Of a DNA stretch of 60,816 nucleotides, positions 36,094 through 43,971 are shown in pieces. A model generated the notes under the pieces. The model had not been told where the DNA came from and did not search any database. It worked only from the letters and a program-made list of their open reading frames with translations. The DNA comes from Caldilineaceae bacterium. Lineage in GTDB: Bacteria; Chloroflexota; Anaerolineae; Caldilineales; Caldilineaceae. The position numbers were made by a program, and so were the translations under genes. Within the stretch, counting starts at the first letter, position 1, and each line of letters starts with the position of its first letter. Location of the stretch: positions 1 through 60,816 of the forward strand of contig JAGNDO010000006.1 in assembly GCA_018003515.1 (NCBI GenBank), read 5' to 3'.

Positions 36094-38402
36094 GGGACGG
36101 GGAGATCCTTGGGGCTGTTTTTGGCTATGGCAAGCCATCTGTCCAGCGCATCTTTCAACGCCTGCTTGCTCACGGGTTTGCTGATATAGTCATCCATCCC
36201 CGCGGCCAGACAGCGCTCCCGGTCTCCTTGCATGGCGTTGGCGGTCATGGCGATGATGGGGATGTGGCCGTTGTGCTGGGCCTCTTGCAGGCGGATAGCC
36301 CGGGTGGCGGCAAAGCCATCCATGTCCGGCATCTGGCAGTCCATGAGGACGATGGTATAGCGGTCTGGGGTGGCGTCTATTTCCGCCACCGCCGCCCGGC
36401 CACTGCTCACCGCGTGGCAGGTAAAGCCCAGTTGCTTGAGTTGGAGCTGGGCCAATTGTTGGTTGATGGCGTTGTCTTCCACCAACAGAATGATCGTCTC
36501 GCTTTCCGGTACGGAGATTGAGGCTGAACCCGCTGGCACCTGGGCCCAGGCGGTCGTTTCGTTCCTGATTTCGGCTCTGGCCCCAAGGTTTGTGACCGTG
36601 GCCCTGGCCTGTGGTTCAAACTTGGTGGGCTGCGTATTCAAGTTCATCGTTAACCTTGATTTTGTTGAATTGGGCAATGGTGGGAGGGAGGGAATCGTTC
36701 GAATTTGACTCTTTTCGTTCATGTGTCCTGTGGAAGCCTCACTCTTTGCATCGGCTTCGCTCAAAACCGCCGTAAACCAGAAGGTGGACCCCACCCCTGG
36801 GGTACTCTCCACACCGATCTGACCATCCATCAACTCGACCAACCGCTTTGAAATGGCCAACCCCAAGCCCGTCCCCCCATAGCGCCGGGTGATGGAGCCA
36901 TCGGCCTGTGTGAACGAGTCAAACAGGGTGTGCTGGGCGTTGGCCGAGACGCCGATGCCCGTGTCTTCAACAGAGATGAAGATCTGGGCCTGGCCTTCCA
37001 TGCGCTCTTTCAGCTCCGCCACCACGTTGATGTGGCCGCTTTCGGTAAATTTGAAGGCATTGCCCACCAGGTTGATCAACACCTGGCGCAAGCGTCCGGA
37101 GTCTCCAATCACCACATCGGGAATGGCCGGGCTGACCTTTACGCTAAAGCCCAACGATTGCTCGACCGCTTTGGGGCCAAAGAGTTCCCGCATACTGCCA
37201 AAGACCGCACGCAACGAAAAGGGCATGGACCCCAAGATCAACTTGCCCGCCTCGATCTTTGAGAAATCTAAAATATCGTTGATGATCTCCAGCAAGGCGA
37301 AGGCTTCGTGATGGACGATGTTGGCGAATTCGATCTGGGTCTCGTCCAACTCGGTCTCCAATAGCAGTTCGGTCATGCCGATGATGCCGTTCATGGGTGT
37401 GCGGATCTCGTGGCTGACCGTAGCCAGAAATTCCGACTTGAGCCGGGACGCCTCCAGCGCCTGGTCACGGGCCAGGGCCAAGTCCTCCTCCACCCGCTGG
37501 CGTTCGCCGATCTCCTCTTTGAGCAGGGCGTTGGCATGGGATAGTTCGGCCGTGCGTTCGGCCACCCGGATTTCCAACACATCATAGGCCTCTTGCAACT
37601 GGGCCTTGGCCTTCACCCGCTCGGTGATGTCCGTGGCCACACCGATCACCCCGCTGATCTGGCCGGAGGCGTCCCGCATGGGCAGTTGCTGAGACTCGAA
37701 GACCCTCTCCCCGATTTCCAGCACCGCGGTGAACGTTTCGCCAGCCTGGGCGCGCCCCGCCCCTTCGATCAGGGAGGGCATGCCCTCGGCCAGGGCATAG
37801 ACCGATCTACCCACCAATTCTTCCGAGGTCAGGTTGAGCAGTTGCAGCCCCAGCCCTTCGATCAGGGTGAAGATGCCTTGGTCATCCAGGGCGAAGAGTA
37901 CAATCGGGGCATTGGAAACAACGGTTTGCAGCAGATGCTCGCTCTTTTGCAGAGCGACCTCGGCCTGTTGGCTGATGGACAGCAGATAGGCCCGCTCTGT
38001 GTCCCGCAGCCGCTTCTTTTCCAGCACCGCCTCGACCCTGGCCCGCAACAGCACCCGGTTGATGGGCTTGGGCAAGAAGTCTTCGGCCCCCAACTCCACG
38101 CAGCGCACAATGCTCTCCAATTCATCCAGCGCCGACACCACGATCACGGGCACCTCCCGTAGCCGCTGGGAAGTCCGTCTGTGTTCCAGAACCTCAAAGC
38201 CGTTCATCTCCGGCATCATGATGTCCAATATCATCAGGTCAAAATTTGCCTCTTCCAGTTTGTCCAAGGCAACCCGGCCACTGTCCACCGCCACGATTTT
38301 GTGGCCCATAGACATAAGAAGACGACCGAGCAACTCGCGGTTGTGCTCAACGTCGTCAACGACCAGGATATTTCCATGTTGGAACGTCGGTGTTGAATCC
38401 AT
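36090..38402 (-). CDS. Hybrid histidine kinase (REC-PAS-HisKA-HATPase-REC)
   Basis: 770 residues from ATG 38402 (AAAGGA five bases before). A receiver domain (about 10-130, [15 protein letters not shown] with the phospho-Asp) leads to a PAS domain (about 155-285), a coiled coil, and HisKA with the phospho-His in [12 protein letters not shown] (about 333). The HATPase (about 440-555) has [16 protein letters not shown] and [10 protein letters not shown] second receiver (about 640-755) has [15 protein letters not shown] and ends TKPVS-like SKPVSKQAL. No membrane segment, so it is cytosolic; the N-terminal receiver is probably driven by another kinase. An earlier ATG (38456) is possible but lacks a ribosome-binding site. 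Confidence 0.94.
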   Translation of the reverse strand: MDSTPTFQHGNILVVDDVEHNRELLGRLLMSMGHKIVAVDSGRVALDKLEEANFDLMILDIMMPEMNGFEVLEHRRTSQRLREVPVIVVSALDELESIVRCVELGAEDFLPKPINRVLLRARVEAVLEKKRLRDTERAYLLSISQQAEVALQKSEHLLQTVVSNAPIVLFALDDQGIFTLIEGLGLQLLNLTSEELVGRSVYALAEGMPSLIEGAGRAQAGETFTAVLEIGERVFESQQLPMRDASGQISGVIGVATDITERVKAKAQLQEAYDVLEIRVAERTAELSHANALLKEEIGERQRVEEDLALARDQALEASRLKSEFLATVSHEIRTPMNGIIGMTELLLETELDETQIEFANIVHHEAFALLEIINDILDFSKIEAGKLILGSMPFSLRAVFGSMRELFGPKAVEQSLGFSVKVSPAIPDVVIGDSGRLRQVLINLVGNAFKFTESGHINVVAELKERMEGQAQIFISVEDTGIGVSANAQHTLFDSFTQADGSITRRYGGTGLGLAISKRLVELMDGQIGVESTPGVGSTFWFTAVLSEADAKSEASTGHMNEKSQIRTIPSLPPLPNSTKSRLTMNLNTQPTKFEPQARATVTNLGARAEIRNETTAWAQVPAGSASISVPESETIILLVEDNAINQQLAQLQLKQLGFTCHAVSSGRAAVAEIDATPDRYTIVLMDCQMPDMDGFAATRAIRLQEAQHNGHIPIIAMTANAMQGDRERCLAAGMDDYISKPVSKQALKDALDRWLAIAKNSPKDLPVP

Positions 38403-38467
38403 AAATCCTTTGGGCGGGTTGTGCAAAGGGTTAGGAACGTGGATCAAATCACTCATCGATCTGGTTC

Positions 38468-38529
38468 GAGATTGGGCGATTGGGCGATTACGAGATTTTG
38501 CTGTGGTAATCGCCCAATCGCCCAATCTC
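38468..38529. repeat. 23-bp perfect inverted repeat built of GATTGGGC units
   Basis: The left arm 38468-38490 and right arm 38507-38529 are exact complements, with a 16-base loop. The units GATTGGGC and GCCCAATC belong to the same family as CTCCCAAT at 4793. It lies between the LuxR-type regulator and the hybrid kinase and could reduce read-through. Confidence 0.9.
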
Positions 38530-38547
38530 AAAATTACACGAGTAATT
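38530..38547 (-). terminator. Small terminator-like hairpin after the LuxR-type regulator
   Basis: AAATTAC and GTAATTT pair around a 4-base loop, just downstream of the regulator stop on the minus strand, with a T following. The stem is short and AT-rich, so it would be weak on its own; the 23-bp inverted repeat follows at once. Confidence 0.4.
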
Positions 38548-38560
38548 TAATTACCAGTCC

Positions 38561-39205
38561 TTAGCTGTCAAGAAGATGCTGCTGGATGGCAAAGGCAACC
38601 GCTTCTGTGCGGCTGGTCACATGCAGCTTGGAGAGGATGTTGCTGACATGAAAACGAGCGGTGGCAGTGCTGATGGTCAGTTGGTGGGCAATCTCTGGGT
38701 TGGTCATACCCTTGGCCATCACGGCCAACACCTCATGCTCCCGCTTGGTCAGATCGCTGCCCAACTTGGGACCGCGCCGGGTGTCGTCGATCAGGGCCTG
38801 GGCCGCATCCGGCGAGAGGGTCGGCTTGCCTTTGAAGGCTGCCCGAATGGCATTGGCCAAATCTGTGGCCGAGACATCTTTGAGCAGGTAGCCGATGGCC
38901 CCGGCCCGCAGCGCCTCTTGCACCATGTTCTCTTCTTTATAACTGGTCAAGATCAAGATGCGGATGGAGGGATCTCGGGCCAGGATGGCTGCGGTGGCCG
39001 CCACGCCGTTCATTTCCGGCATCATCATGTCCATCAAGATCACATCCGGCGCGGCCTGGGTGAGCATGGCCAGGGCGCGTTGACCGCTGGCCGCTTCACC
39101 GGCCAGTTCCATATCTGGAACCACGCGCAGAAACGCGGTCAGCCCGCTGCGGATAACCGGATGATCGTCGATCACCATCACACGAATTTTAGAGGGATTT
39201 GTCAT
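38561..39205 (-). CDS. NarL/LuxR-family response regulator
   Basis: 214 residues. The receiver (1-120) has VIDDHPVIRSGL, ILMDMMMPEMNG (phospho-Asp about 59) and LLKDVS with the conserved Lys. The HTH (about 150-210) has LTKREHEVLAVMAKGMTNPEIAHQL and ATARFHVSNILSKL. The start lies two bases after the stop of the receiver-histidine kinase, with GGGGAG inside that gene, so the two form a cotranscribed pair. The kinase has a NarX-type (HisKA_3) core, the normal partner of this regulator class. Confidence 0.94.
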   Translation of the reverse strand: MTNPSKIRVMVIDDHPVIRSGLTAFLRVVPDMELAGEAASGQRALAMLTQAAPDVILMDMMMPEMNGVAATAAILARDPSIRILILTSYKEENMVQEALRAGAIGYLLKDVSATDLANAIRAAFKGKPTLSPDAAQALIDDTRRGPKLGSDLTKREHEVLAVMAKGMTNPEIAHQLTISTATARFHVSNILSKLHVTSRTEAVAFAIQQHLLDS

Positions 39206-39207
39206 GG

Positions 39208-40305
39208 CTACTCCCCATCAGGGTCGATGTCGAATTCGATGCCAGAGTCGATGTCGGATTCAGGGTCAACGTCAACGCCAAGGTCAACGCCAAGTTCATC
39301 ATAAGGCCAATAGACCGAGACGGTTGTGCCTTGGCCGGGTTGACTGGTGATGACCAAGTCGGCACCAATCGCTTCTGCACGTTCTGACATGATACCCAAG
39401 CCAAGGCGATCGCGCAAGGTTTGTTGAGGGGAAAAGCCCTTTCCGTCGTCAAGAATCGCCAAGCGCACACCCTCCTCCCCGCACACCAGACGCACGGTCA
39501 GTTGAGAGGCATCGGCATGTTTGACCGCGTTGTTCAGCGCCTCTTGGGTGATGCGGTAAAGGGCGATCTTGACATCCACGGGCAGGCTTTGATATTCCTC
39601 GATCTCCACCGTGACGGGCAGGCGAGCCCGACCTGAAATGGCATTGCGCAGTTGTTGGAGCAAGCTGGGCAGCTCGGCCTCGGCCAGGGCCGCCGGGCGC
39701 AACTCCAGCAAGAGGGCGCGCATCTCGGCCAGGGCCCCCTTGGAGAGATCCCGCAGCTCAAAGAGCCGCCGCCGGCCCTCGACCGGGTCGATATCCCACA
39801 GGCTGGGGAGTACTTCGGCAATCAGGCTGGCGGCAAAGAGGGTCTGGCTGACCGCATCGTGCAGTTCTCGGGCCAGGCGGTTGCGTTCGGCTGCGGCCGC
39901 GTTCTCGGCGGCTTGTTGACGCAAACGACCTTTTTCCAGGGCTGCGTTTACCCGGGCCCGCAGCAGGACCGGGTTAAATGGCTTGGTCAGGTAGTCATCC
40001 GCGCCTAGCTCGATACAGCGCACCACGCTGTCCAAGTCATCCAAGGCCGAGATCACGATCACCGGTACGGAGGCCAATTCGGGATCGGCGTGCATGAATT
40101 CCAAAACCTGAAAACCGTTCATCACGGGCATCATAATGTCCAGCAGGATCAGATCAAAGGGCGCGTTGGCGACGGCTTCCAAGGCGGCGCGGCCATCGAC
40201 AGCCCCCGCCACAGAATGGCCCTGGCGCTGCAACCGGCGGATCAAAACGTCCCGGTTGATGGGATTATCGTCAACGACTAAAATGTGCCCGATCTCTTTG
40301 CTCAT
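39208..40305 (-). CDS. Receiver-histidine kinase (REC-HisKA_3-HATPase) with acidic tail
   Basis: 365 residues. An N-terminal receiver (1-125, LILLDIMMPVMNGFQ) is joined by a short coil to a NarX/DesK-type dimerisation domain with the phospho-His in LARELHDAVSQTLFA (about 147), and an HATPase with TQEALNNAVKHA (N box), LDDGKGF and GLGIMSERAEAIGA. The last 28 residues are very acidic (GVDLGVDVDPESDIDSG...) and encoded by GTCGATGTC-like repeats. It is cytosolic and paired with the LuxR-type regulator gene that follows. An N-terminal receiver suggests input from a third protein, perhaps a kinase elsewhere in the cluster. Confidence 0.92.
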   Translation of the reverse strand: MSKEIGHILVVDDNPINRDVLIRRLQRQGHSVAGAVDGRAALEAVANAPFDLILLDIMMPVMNGFQVLEFMHADPELASVPVIVISALDDLDSVVRCIELGADDYLTKPFNPVLLRARVNAALEKGRLRQQAAENAAAAERNRLARELHDAVSQTLFAASLIAEVLPSLWDIDPVEGRRRLFELRDLSKGALAEMRALLLELRPAALAEAELPSLLQQLRNAISGRARLPVTVEIEEYQSLPVDVKIALYRITQEALNNAVKHADASQLTVRLVCGEEGVRLAILDDGKGFSPQQTLRDRLGLGIMSERAEAIGADLVITSQPGQGTTVSVYWPYDELGVDLGVDVDPESDIDSGIEFDIDPDGE

Positions 40306-40605
40306 AAATGTAGATACTCAGTGATGAGATGCTCGGTGGGCGCTCAATGGGGATCAATGGGGCGCTGGATGGGTGCCGTGTGGGGCGGTCAGGTTGAATT
40401 TGTCGTCATGGCGCTGTCAGGATTGTTGTTATTATACACCGTTACCGTATGTTTGACCTCAAAACCGGGCAGGGGCTGACGTGTGTTTCCTGCCTCACGC
40501 ATGGTAAGCGTGCCCCCCCTCAGCCCCCCGGCCCCAATTCTGGGGGAGGTTGTGGACAGTTCCCCCCAAAGTTGGGGGGGTCAGGGGGGCGGGGGTGAAC
40601 GCTTA
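40306..40605. other. Intergenic region with REP-like palindrome
   Basis: Between the ATPase-flippase gene and the receiver-kinase. It holds GGGCGCT/GGGGATC direct repeats (40340-40385) and a C/G palindromic element (40494-40608). The receiver-kinase promoter should lie in 40310-40450, where TTGTTGTTATTATAC (40424-40438) has a TATTAT-like -10 but no certain -35. Confidence 0.45.
40511..40591. repeat. C/G-rich REP-like palindrome (copy 2)
   Basis: CCCCCCC...GGCCCCAATTCTGGGGGAGG, then TGTGGACAGTTCCCCCC and AAGTTGGGGGGG-TCAGGGGGGCGGGGG: two nested hairpins inside one long stem. The outer flanks also mirror each other (GGTAAGCGT / ACGCTTATC). The TGGACAGTTCCCCC centre is shared with the copy at 43412-43509. 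Confidence 0.85.
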
Positions 40606-42666
40606 TCACGCATGGCTGCGTTGACGCCAGGCCAGCCAGCCGTCCCACAGCAGCAGGACCAGGGTCATGGTTCCCATCACATAGAGTTGCACCATCACCA
40701 CCTGGGCCAAAGAGCCGTGAAAGAGCCAGACACCCAGCACCTGGGCCACCCCCCCGACCACGGCCACATAACTGCCGCCGCTGCTGCCGATGGACAGGCG
40801 ATAGGTGATCACCACGTTGGAGAGGGCATAGAACGCGGTAGCCACGGCATAGAGCCAGAGCAGAGGGGCGATCTCCAAATAGGCGTCACCAAAGAGCAGC
40901 CCCACGATCAGGGTGGGCACGAAGCGCGCGGCCAGGATGATGGCGACCGAGACCCCCAGCACCAGCCCCAGGGAAAGGTAGAGCAGATGGCGATGGGCCT
41001 CTCCCCGCTGATGGCGCTGGGCCACGATGGGGAAAAGCGCCGTCACCACGGACCAGGTGGCAAAGAAGACGATGCGCCCGATCAGGGCCAAAGCGGCATA
41101 TTGGCCAGCGTCCGCCGGATCGAAGAAACGTTTGACGATCAGGATGTCGCTGTTGTTGATCAAGATCTGGCCGATCAACGCCATGCCCACGGGCCAAGCA
41201 AAGAGCAGGATGGAACGCTTTTGCACGGCGGTCAGGCGCATGGCCTTGGGCAGCCCTTGGCGGGCTTGCAAGGCCACCAGCCAGGTGCCCACAAAGGAGA
41301 GGGTGAGTCCGGCCACCGCGCCGTTGACCCCAAAACCCAGGGCAACCAGGCTAATCCCCACGACCAAGCGCACCCACATTTCGGCTTGATAGCTGAACGA
41401 GAGGGGCGTGAAGCGGATTTGGCCCTGCAAAATGCCCCGATCTACCCCCTGGGCAAAATAGAGGGGCAGCCCCACCACCAAAATCACAAAGGGCCACACC
41501 GAGCGCATCTGGAAGAAGGCGGCCAGCCAGGGGGCGGCCACGATGATCGCCAGGGCCATCCCCAGCCCGGCGATCCAGGCCCACCCAGTCAGCCAACTGC
41601 GCAAGGAGGCCACTGCCTGGTCGTCCCCATCTGCCGCGTGGATGGCGGCGAATTTGGCCGCCACGGTCTGCACCGTGGCCGTGATCAGGGTGATCACCAA
41701 CATCAGGGTCACGATCAGGCTCAACTCGGCAAAGGCCGCCGGCCCCAGCCAGCGCCCCAGCACCAGGTTGAAGAGATAGTTGCCCCCGTTGACAATGGTC
41801 ATGCTGATCAACAAGAGCAGGCTACCGCTGAGAAAGCCGCCGCTGGCCGTCTGGCCTGGGAAAAAGGGATCGGGAATATCGGTCAGAACGAAGGTGTTGC
41901 GCCCCTGGTCTCGGCTATCGATCACCAGCCGCTGCCCGATGGGGTCAAAGGTGATCTCCATCAAGATGCGCCCGGCCTCGCCGTCATAGGCGTGGTCGAT
42001 GATGTTGGTACTCACCTCCTGGGCGGCCAACTGGGTCTGATAGGCGATGTCGTCCACCTGTTCCAGCCCCTCAATGGTCCGCACCACCTGCTCGATGCAG
42101 GCCCCCAACACATTTTGATGTTGATACGAGACCGGCATGTCCAGCCGAATGGACCGGGGCAGATCCGGCGTGGCCGTTTTCTTGGAACGAGACGAGGGCG
42201 CAATCGTCAATTTCTTGACCAAATGCCAACGGTTATCTCCGGCCAAGGGCGTGTAGCGCACTTCATCCATCACTTTTTTGACCAAGAACAACCCCATGCC
42301 CAGACCAGAGGCCTTGTCTATGGGAACCTCGGCTGGTATAGAACCGTGTGGCTGAGGAGGGGCGGGTTGGGTATTTTGATCGAGATGGGCGGGGGAAGAA
42401 GGCAGGGGGAGCGTGTGTTGCCAGCCCGCCATCTCCACAGTGAGGGCGACGGGTGACAGATCCAAGACCACATGCAGCCAGATCTGTTTGGCCAAGGATG
42501 GCTGGGCCAGCGCCTCTTCAATCGCCCTGGTCGCAGCGCTCACCAACCCGGCCTGATCTGGCATGGGGTGCAGTCGATCCAGCATGGCCCCCAGGCAGAC
42601 CCCTATCAAGGGCGCGGTCTTGGCGTCGTTGGGCAGATCCAGCCTGATCTCGTTGGCCTGATTCAT
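40606..42666 (-). CDS. Fusion of two RsbW-like ATPase domains to a polysaccharide flippase
   Basis: 686 residues, one uninterrupted frame. Part A (about 1-150) is an RsbW/SpoIIAB-type GHKL domain with a good G box (SGLGMGLFLVKKVMDEVRY, about 120) but a degenerate N box (EEALAQ where the family has ETCTN). Part B (about 165-272) is a second one with a good N box (AAQEVSTNIIDHAYDG, about 213) but ending after DSRDQG without a G box. From about 275 to the end comes an MOP-superfamily flippase (Polysacc_synt/Wzx type) of about twelve helices, starting GSLLLLISMTIVNGGNYLFN. It starts with TAATG overlap on the receiver gene. The domains suggest export of lipid-linked glycans gated by partner switching. 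Confidence 0.88.
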   Translation of the reverse strand: MNQANEIRLDLPNDAKTAPLIGVCLGAMLDRLHPMPDQAGLVSAATRAIEEALAQPSLAKQIWLHVVLDLSPVALTVEMAGWQHTLPLPSSPAHLDQNTQPAPPQPHGSIPAEVPIDKASGLGMGLFLVKKVMDEVRYTPLAGDNRWHLVKKLTIAPSSRSKKTATPDLPRSIRLDMPVSYQHQNVLGACIEQVVRTIEGLEQVDDIAYQTQLAAQEVSTNIIDHAYDGEAGRILMEITFDPIGQRLVIDSRDQGRNTFVLTDIPDPFFPGQTASGGFLSGSLLLLISMTIVNGGNYLFNLVLGRWLGPAAFAELSLIVTLMLVITLITATVQTVAAKFAAIHAADGDDQAVASLRSWLTGWAWIAGLGMALAIIVAAPWLAAFFQMRSVWPFVILVVGLPLYFAQGVDRGILQGQIRFTPLSFSYQAEMWVRLVVGISLVALGFGVNGAVAGLTLSFVGTWLVALQARQGLPKAMRLTAVQKRSILLFAWPVGMALIGQILINNSDILIVKRFFDPADAGQYAALALIGRIVFFATWSVVTALFPIVAQRHQRGEAHRHLLYLSLGLVLGVSVAIILAARFVPTLIVGLLFGDAYLEIAPLLWLYAVATAFYALSNVVITYRLSIGSSGGSYVAVVGGVAQVLGVWLFHGSLAQVVMVQLYVMGTMTLVLLLWDGWLAWRQRSHA

Positions 42667-43040
42667 TAGACTACCCGATTGGCCAAGAGACCATTGACCG
42701 TTTCGGTCAACTCCTGAGAGCTGGCTGGCTTGGTCAAGAAGGCATCGGCCCCCACCTTGGTGGCTTCCAAACGGTGCTGGTCATCCCCGCTGGCGGTGAG
42801 CATGACGATGGGAATATCCTTGTAGAGAGGGTCGGCCCGCAGCAGCTTGAGCAGCGTGAGGCCATCCATGACGGGCATGGCCATATCCACAATGGCCAGG
42901 TCCACCACGGTGTGGGCCAACAGGGTCAGGGCTTCTTGGCCATTGGACGCAGTCATGATCTGGTGGCCGGATCGTTGCAATATGAAGGTAATTACCCGCT
43001 GGGTCACCGAGTAATCGTCCACGACAAGAATATTTGCCAT
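42666..43040 (-). CDS. Single-domain response regulator (receiver only)
   Basis: 124 residues, a stand-alone CheY-like receiver: ILVVDDYSVTQRV (acidic pair), AIVDMAMPVMDGLTLL (phospho-Asp about 51), MLTASG (Thr) and LTKPASS (Lys). Its stop overlaps the start of the ATPase-flippase fusion (TAATG), and its own start lies two bases after the STAS gene stop, so the three are translated together. A lone receiver in this place may carry a phosphate from the cluster's kinases to the partner-switching proteins. Confidence 0.92.
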   Translation of the reverse strand: MANILVVDDYSVTQRVITFILQRSGHQIMTASNGQEALTLLAHTVVDLAIVDMAMPVMDGLTLLKLLRADPLYKDIPIVMLTASGDDQHRLEATKVGADAFLTKPASSQELTETVNGLLANRVV

Positions 43041-43042
43041 AA

Positions 43043-43381
43043 CTAGAACCTTTCCAGGGCCAGGTCGGCTGTGTCGGCCATTTCAAAGACCCGGTCAAAT
43101 TTGGTGAGACGCAGGGTGCGTTGTGCCGCCTCTTCTTTGGGCCACACCAATTTGACATCGCCGCCGGTCAGGCGGGCATTCTTCAGCAGGCTGACCAGTG
43201 CAGCCATGCCCGCGCTGTCCAAGAAGGGGGTGAGGGAGAGATCAACCACAAATTTGCTCACACCCTGGGCGAGAAATTCTTCGAACCGACTGCGCAACCT
43301 GGGGGCGCTGAAGGCGTCCACCCGTTCTTCCGGGGCGATGACCACAATACGCACAATATGCTCTCGGATACTCAGTTTCAT
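43043..43381 (-). CDS. STAS-domain anti-sigma factor antagonist (RsbV-like)
   Basis: 112 residues with the STAS core VVIAPEERVDAFSAPRLRSRFEEF and the phosphorylation-site motif PFLDSAGMAALVSL, whose Ser (about residue 57) is the target of an RsbW-type kinase. AAAGGAG lies eight bases before the ATG. It lies between the RsbW-like gene and the lone receiver. Unphosphorylated STAS proteins bind the RsbW-like kinase and release its client, so this protein is a likely switch for the adjacent kinase domains. Confidence 0.92.
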   Translation of the reverse strand: MKLSIREHIVRIVVIAPEERVDAFSAPRLRSRFEEFLAQGVSKFVVDLSLTPFLDSAGMAALVSLLKNARLTGGDVKLVWPKEEAAQRTLRLTKFDRVFEMADTADLALERF

Positions 43382-43411
43382 GTCGGTCTCCTTTGGAGAG
43401 TGCTTTGGGGT

Positions 43412-43509
43412 AATGATTCATCCCTCTCTGCCCTCCGCTCCCCAATTCGGGGGAGGCCGTGGAGAGTTCCCCCAAGGTTGGGGGGCAGGGGGCAGGGGAT
43501 GAATGGTTA
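43412..43509. repeat. C/G-rich REP-like palindrome (copy 3)
   Basis: An outer inverted repeat ATTCATCCC / GGGGATGAAT encloses CTCCCCAATTCGGGGGAG and AGAGTTCCCCCAAGGTTGGGGGG. The order and spacing match the copy at 40511. It lies between the RsbW-like and the second STAS genes. Confidence 0.85.
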
Positions 43510-43538
43510 TGTTTTGGGATGGACCTCAGAGCGAACGG

Positions 43539-43961
43539 TCACAGATTTTTTACCAAGTGCCAATGGTTGTCCACAGGGCCAGCTTGATAGTTGACTTGGT
43601 CCATCAACTCTTTCATCAAAAAGAGACCATAGCCCCGAAATTGAACCGTGTCCAGATCTGGCTCGGCTACCAGATCCGGGTTGAATGATTTGCCCGTGTC
43701 CCGAACATCCACGATCAAGCAGTGGGGGGTGTGGCTCAAGGTGATCTGCACGGCGATCCGCCCATCATGACGGCCTTCATAGGCATGCTCCACGATGTTG
43801 GTACAGGTCTCTTGCACGGCCAACTCCACGTTGTAGCGCAACTCGGTGGGATCTGCGATCCCCTCCGCCCGCTCCAGGATGGCCCCCAGGCAGGCCCCGA
43901 CCACAGGCAAATAGCGCAGATCCGCAGGCAGGTCTAGCTGGAAAACAGCGTTTTGGGTCAT
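43539..43961 (-). CDS. RsbW-like anti-sigma/serine kinase (GHKL domain)
   Basis: 140-residue complete RsbW/SpoIIAB-type ATPase: N box ELAVQETCTNIVEHAYEG (about 68-76), G1 VRDTGKSFNP, and G2 RGYGLFLMKELMDQVNY. It phosphorylates STAS proteins and holds a client, classically a sigma factor, in check. No sigma factor lies in this cluster, so the client may be another protein or be encoded elsewhere. GAGGAG lies before the ATG. It is a full-length single-domain paralogue of parts A and B of the flippase fusion two genes downstream, and its C-terminal half is very similar to part A. Confidence 0.92.
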   Translation of the reverse strand: MTQNAVFQLDLPADLRYLPVVGACLGAILERAEGIADPTELRYNVELAVQETCTNIVEHAYEGRHDGRIAVQITLSHTPHCLIVDVRDTGKSFNPDLVAEPDLDTVQFRGYGLFLMKELMDQVNYQAGPVDNHWHLVKNL

Positions 43962-43971
43962 TGGCGACTCC

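Noticed and set aside
40483..42456. 657-residue plus-strand frame
   Set aside because: Shadow of the ATPase-flippase gene; composition is His/Gly/Gln-rich, with no domain or start signal.
40606..42666. ATPase-flippase fusion as a frameshift artefact
   Set aside because: One frame runs through both parts with no stop, and the junction residues (TDIPDPFFPGQTASGG) form a plausible linker. An assembly join cannot be excluded without reads.
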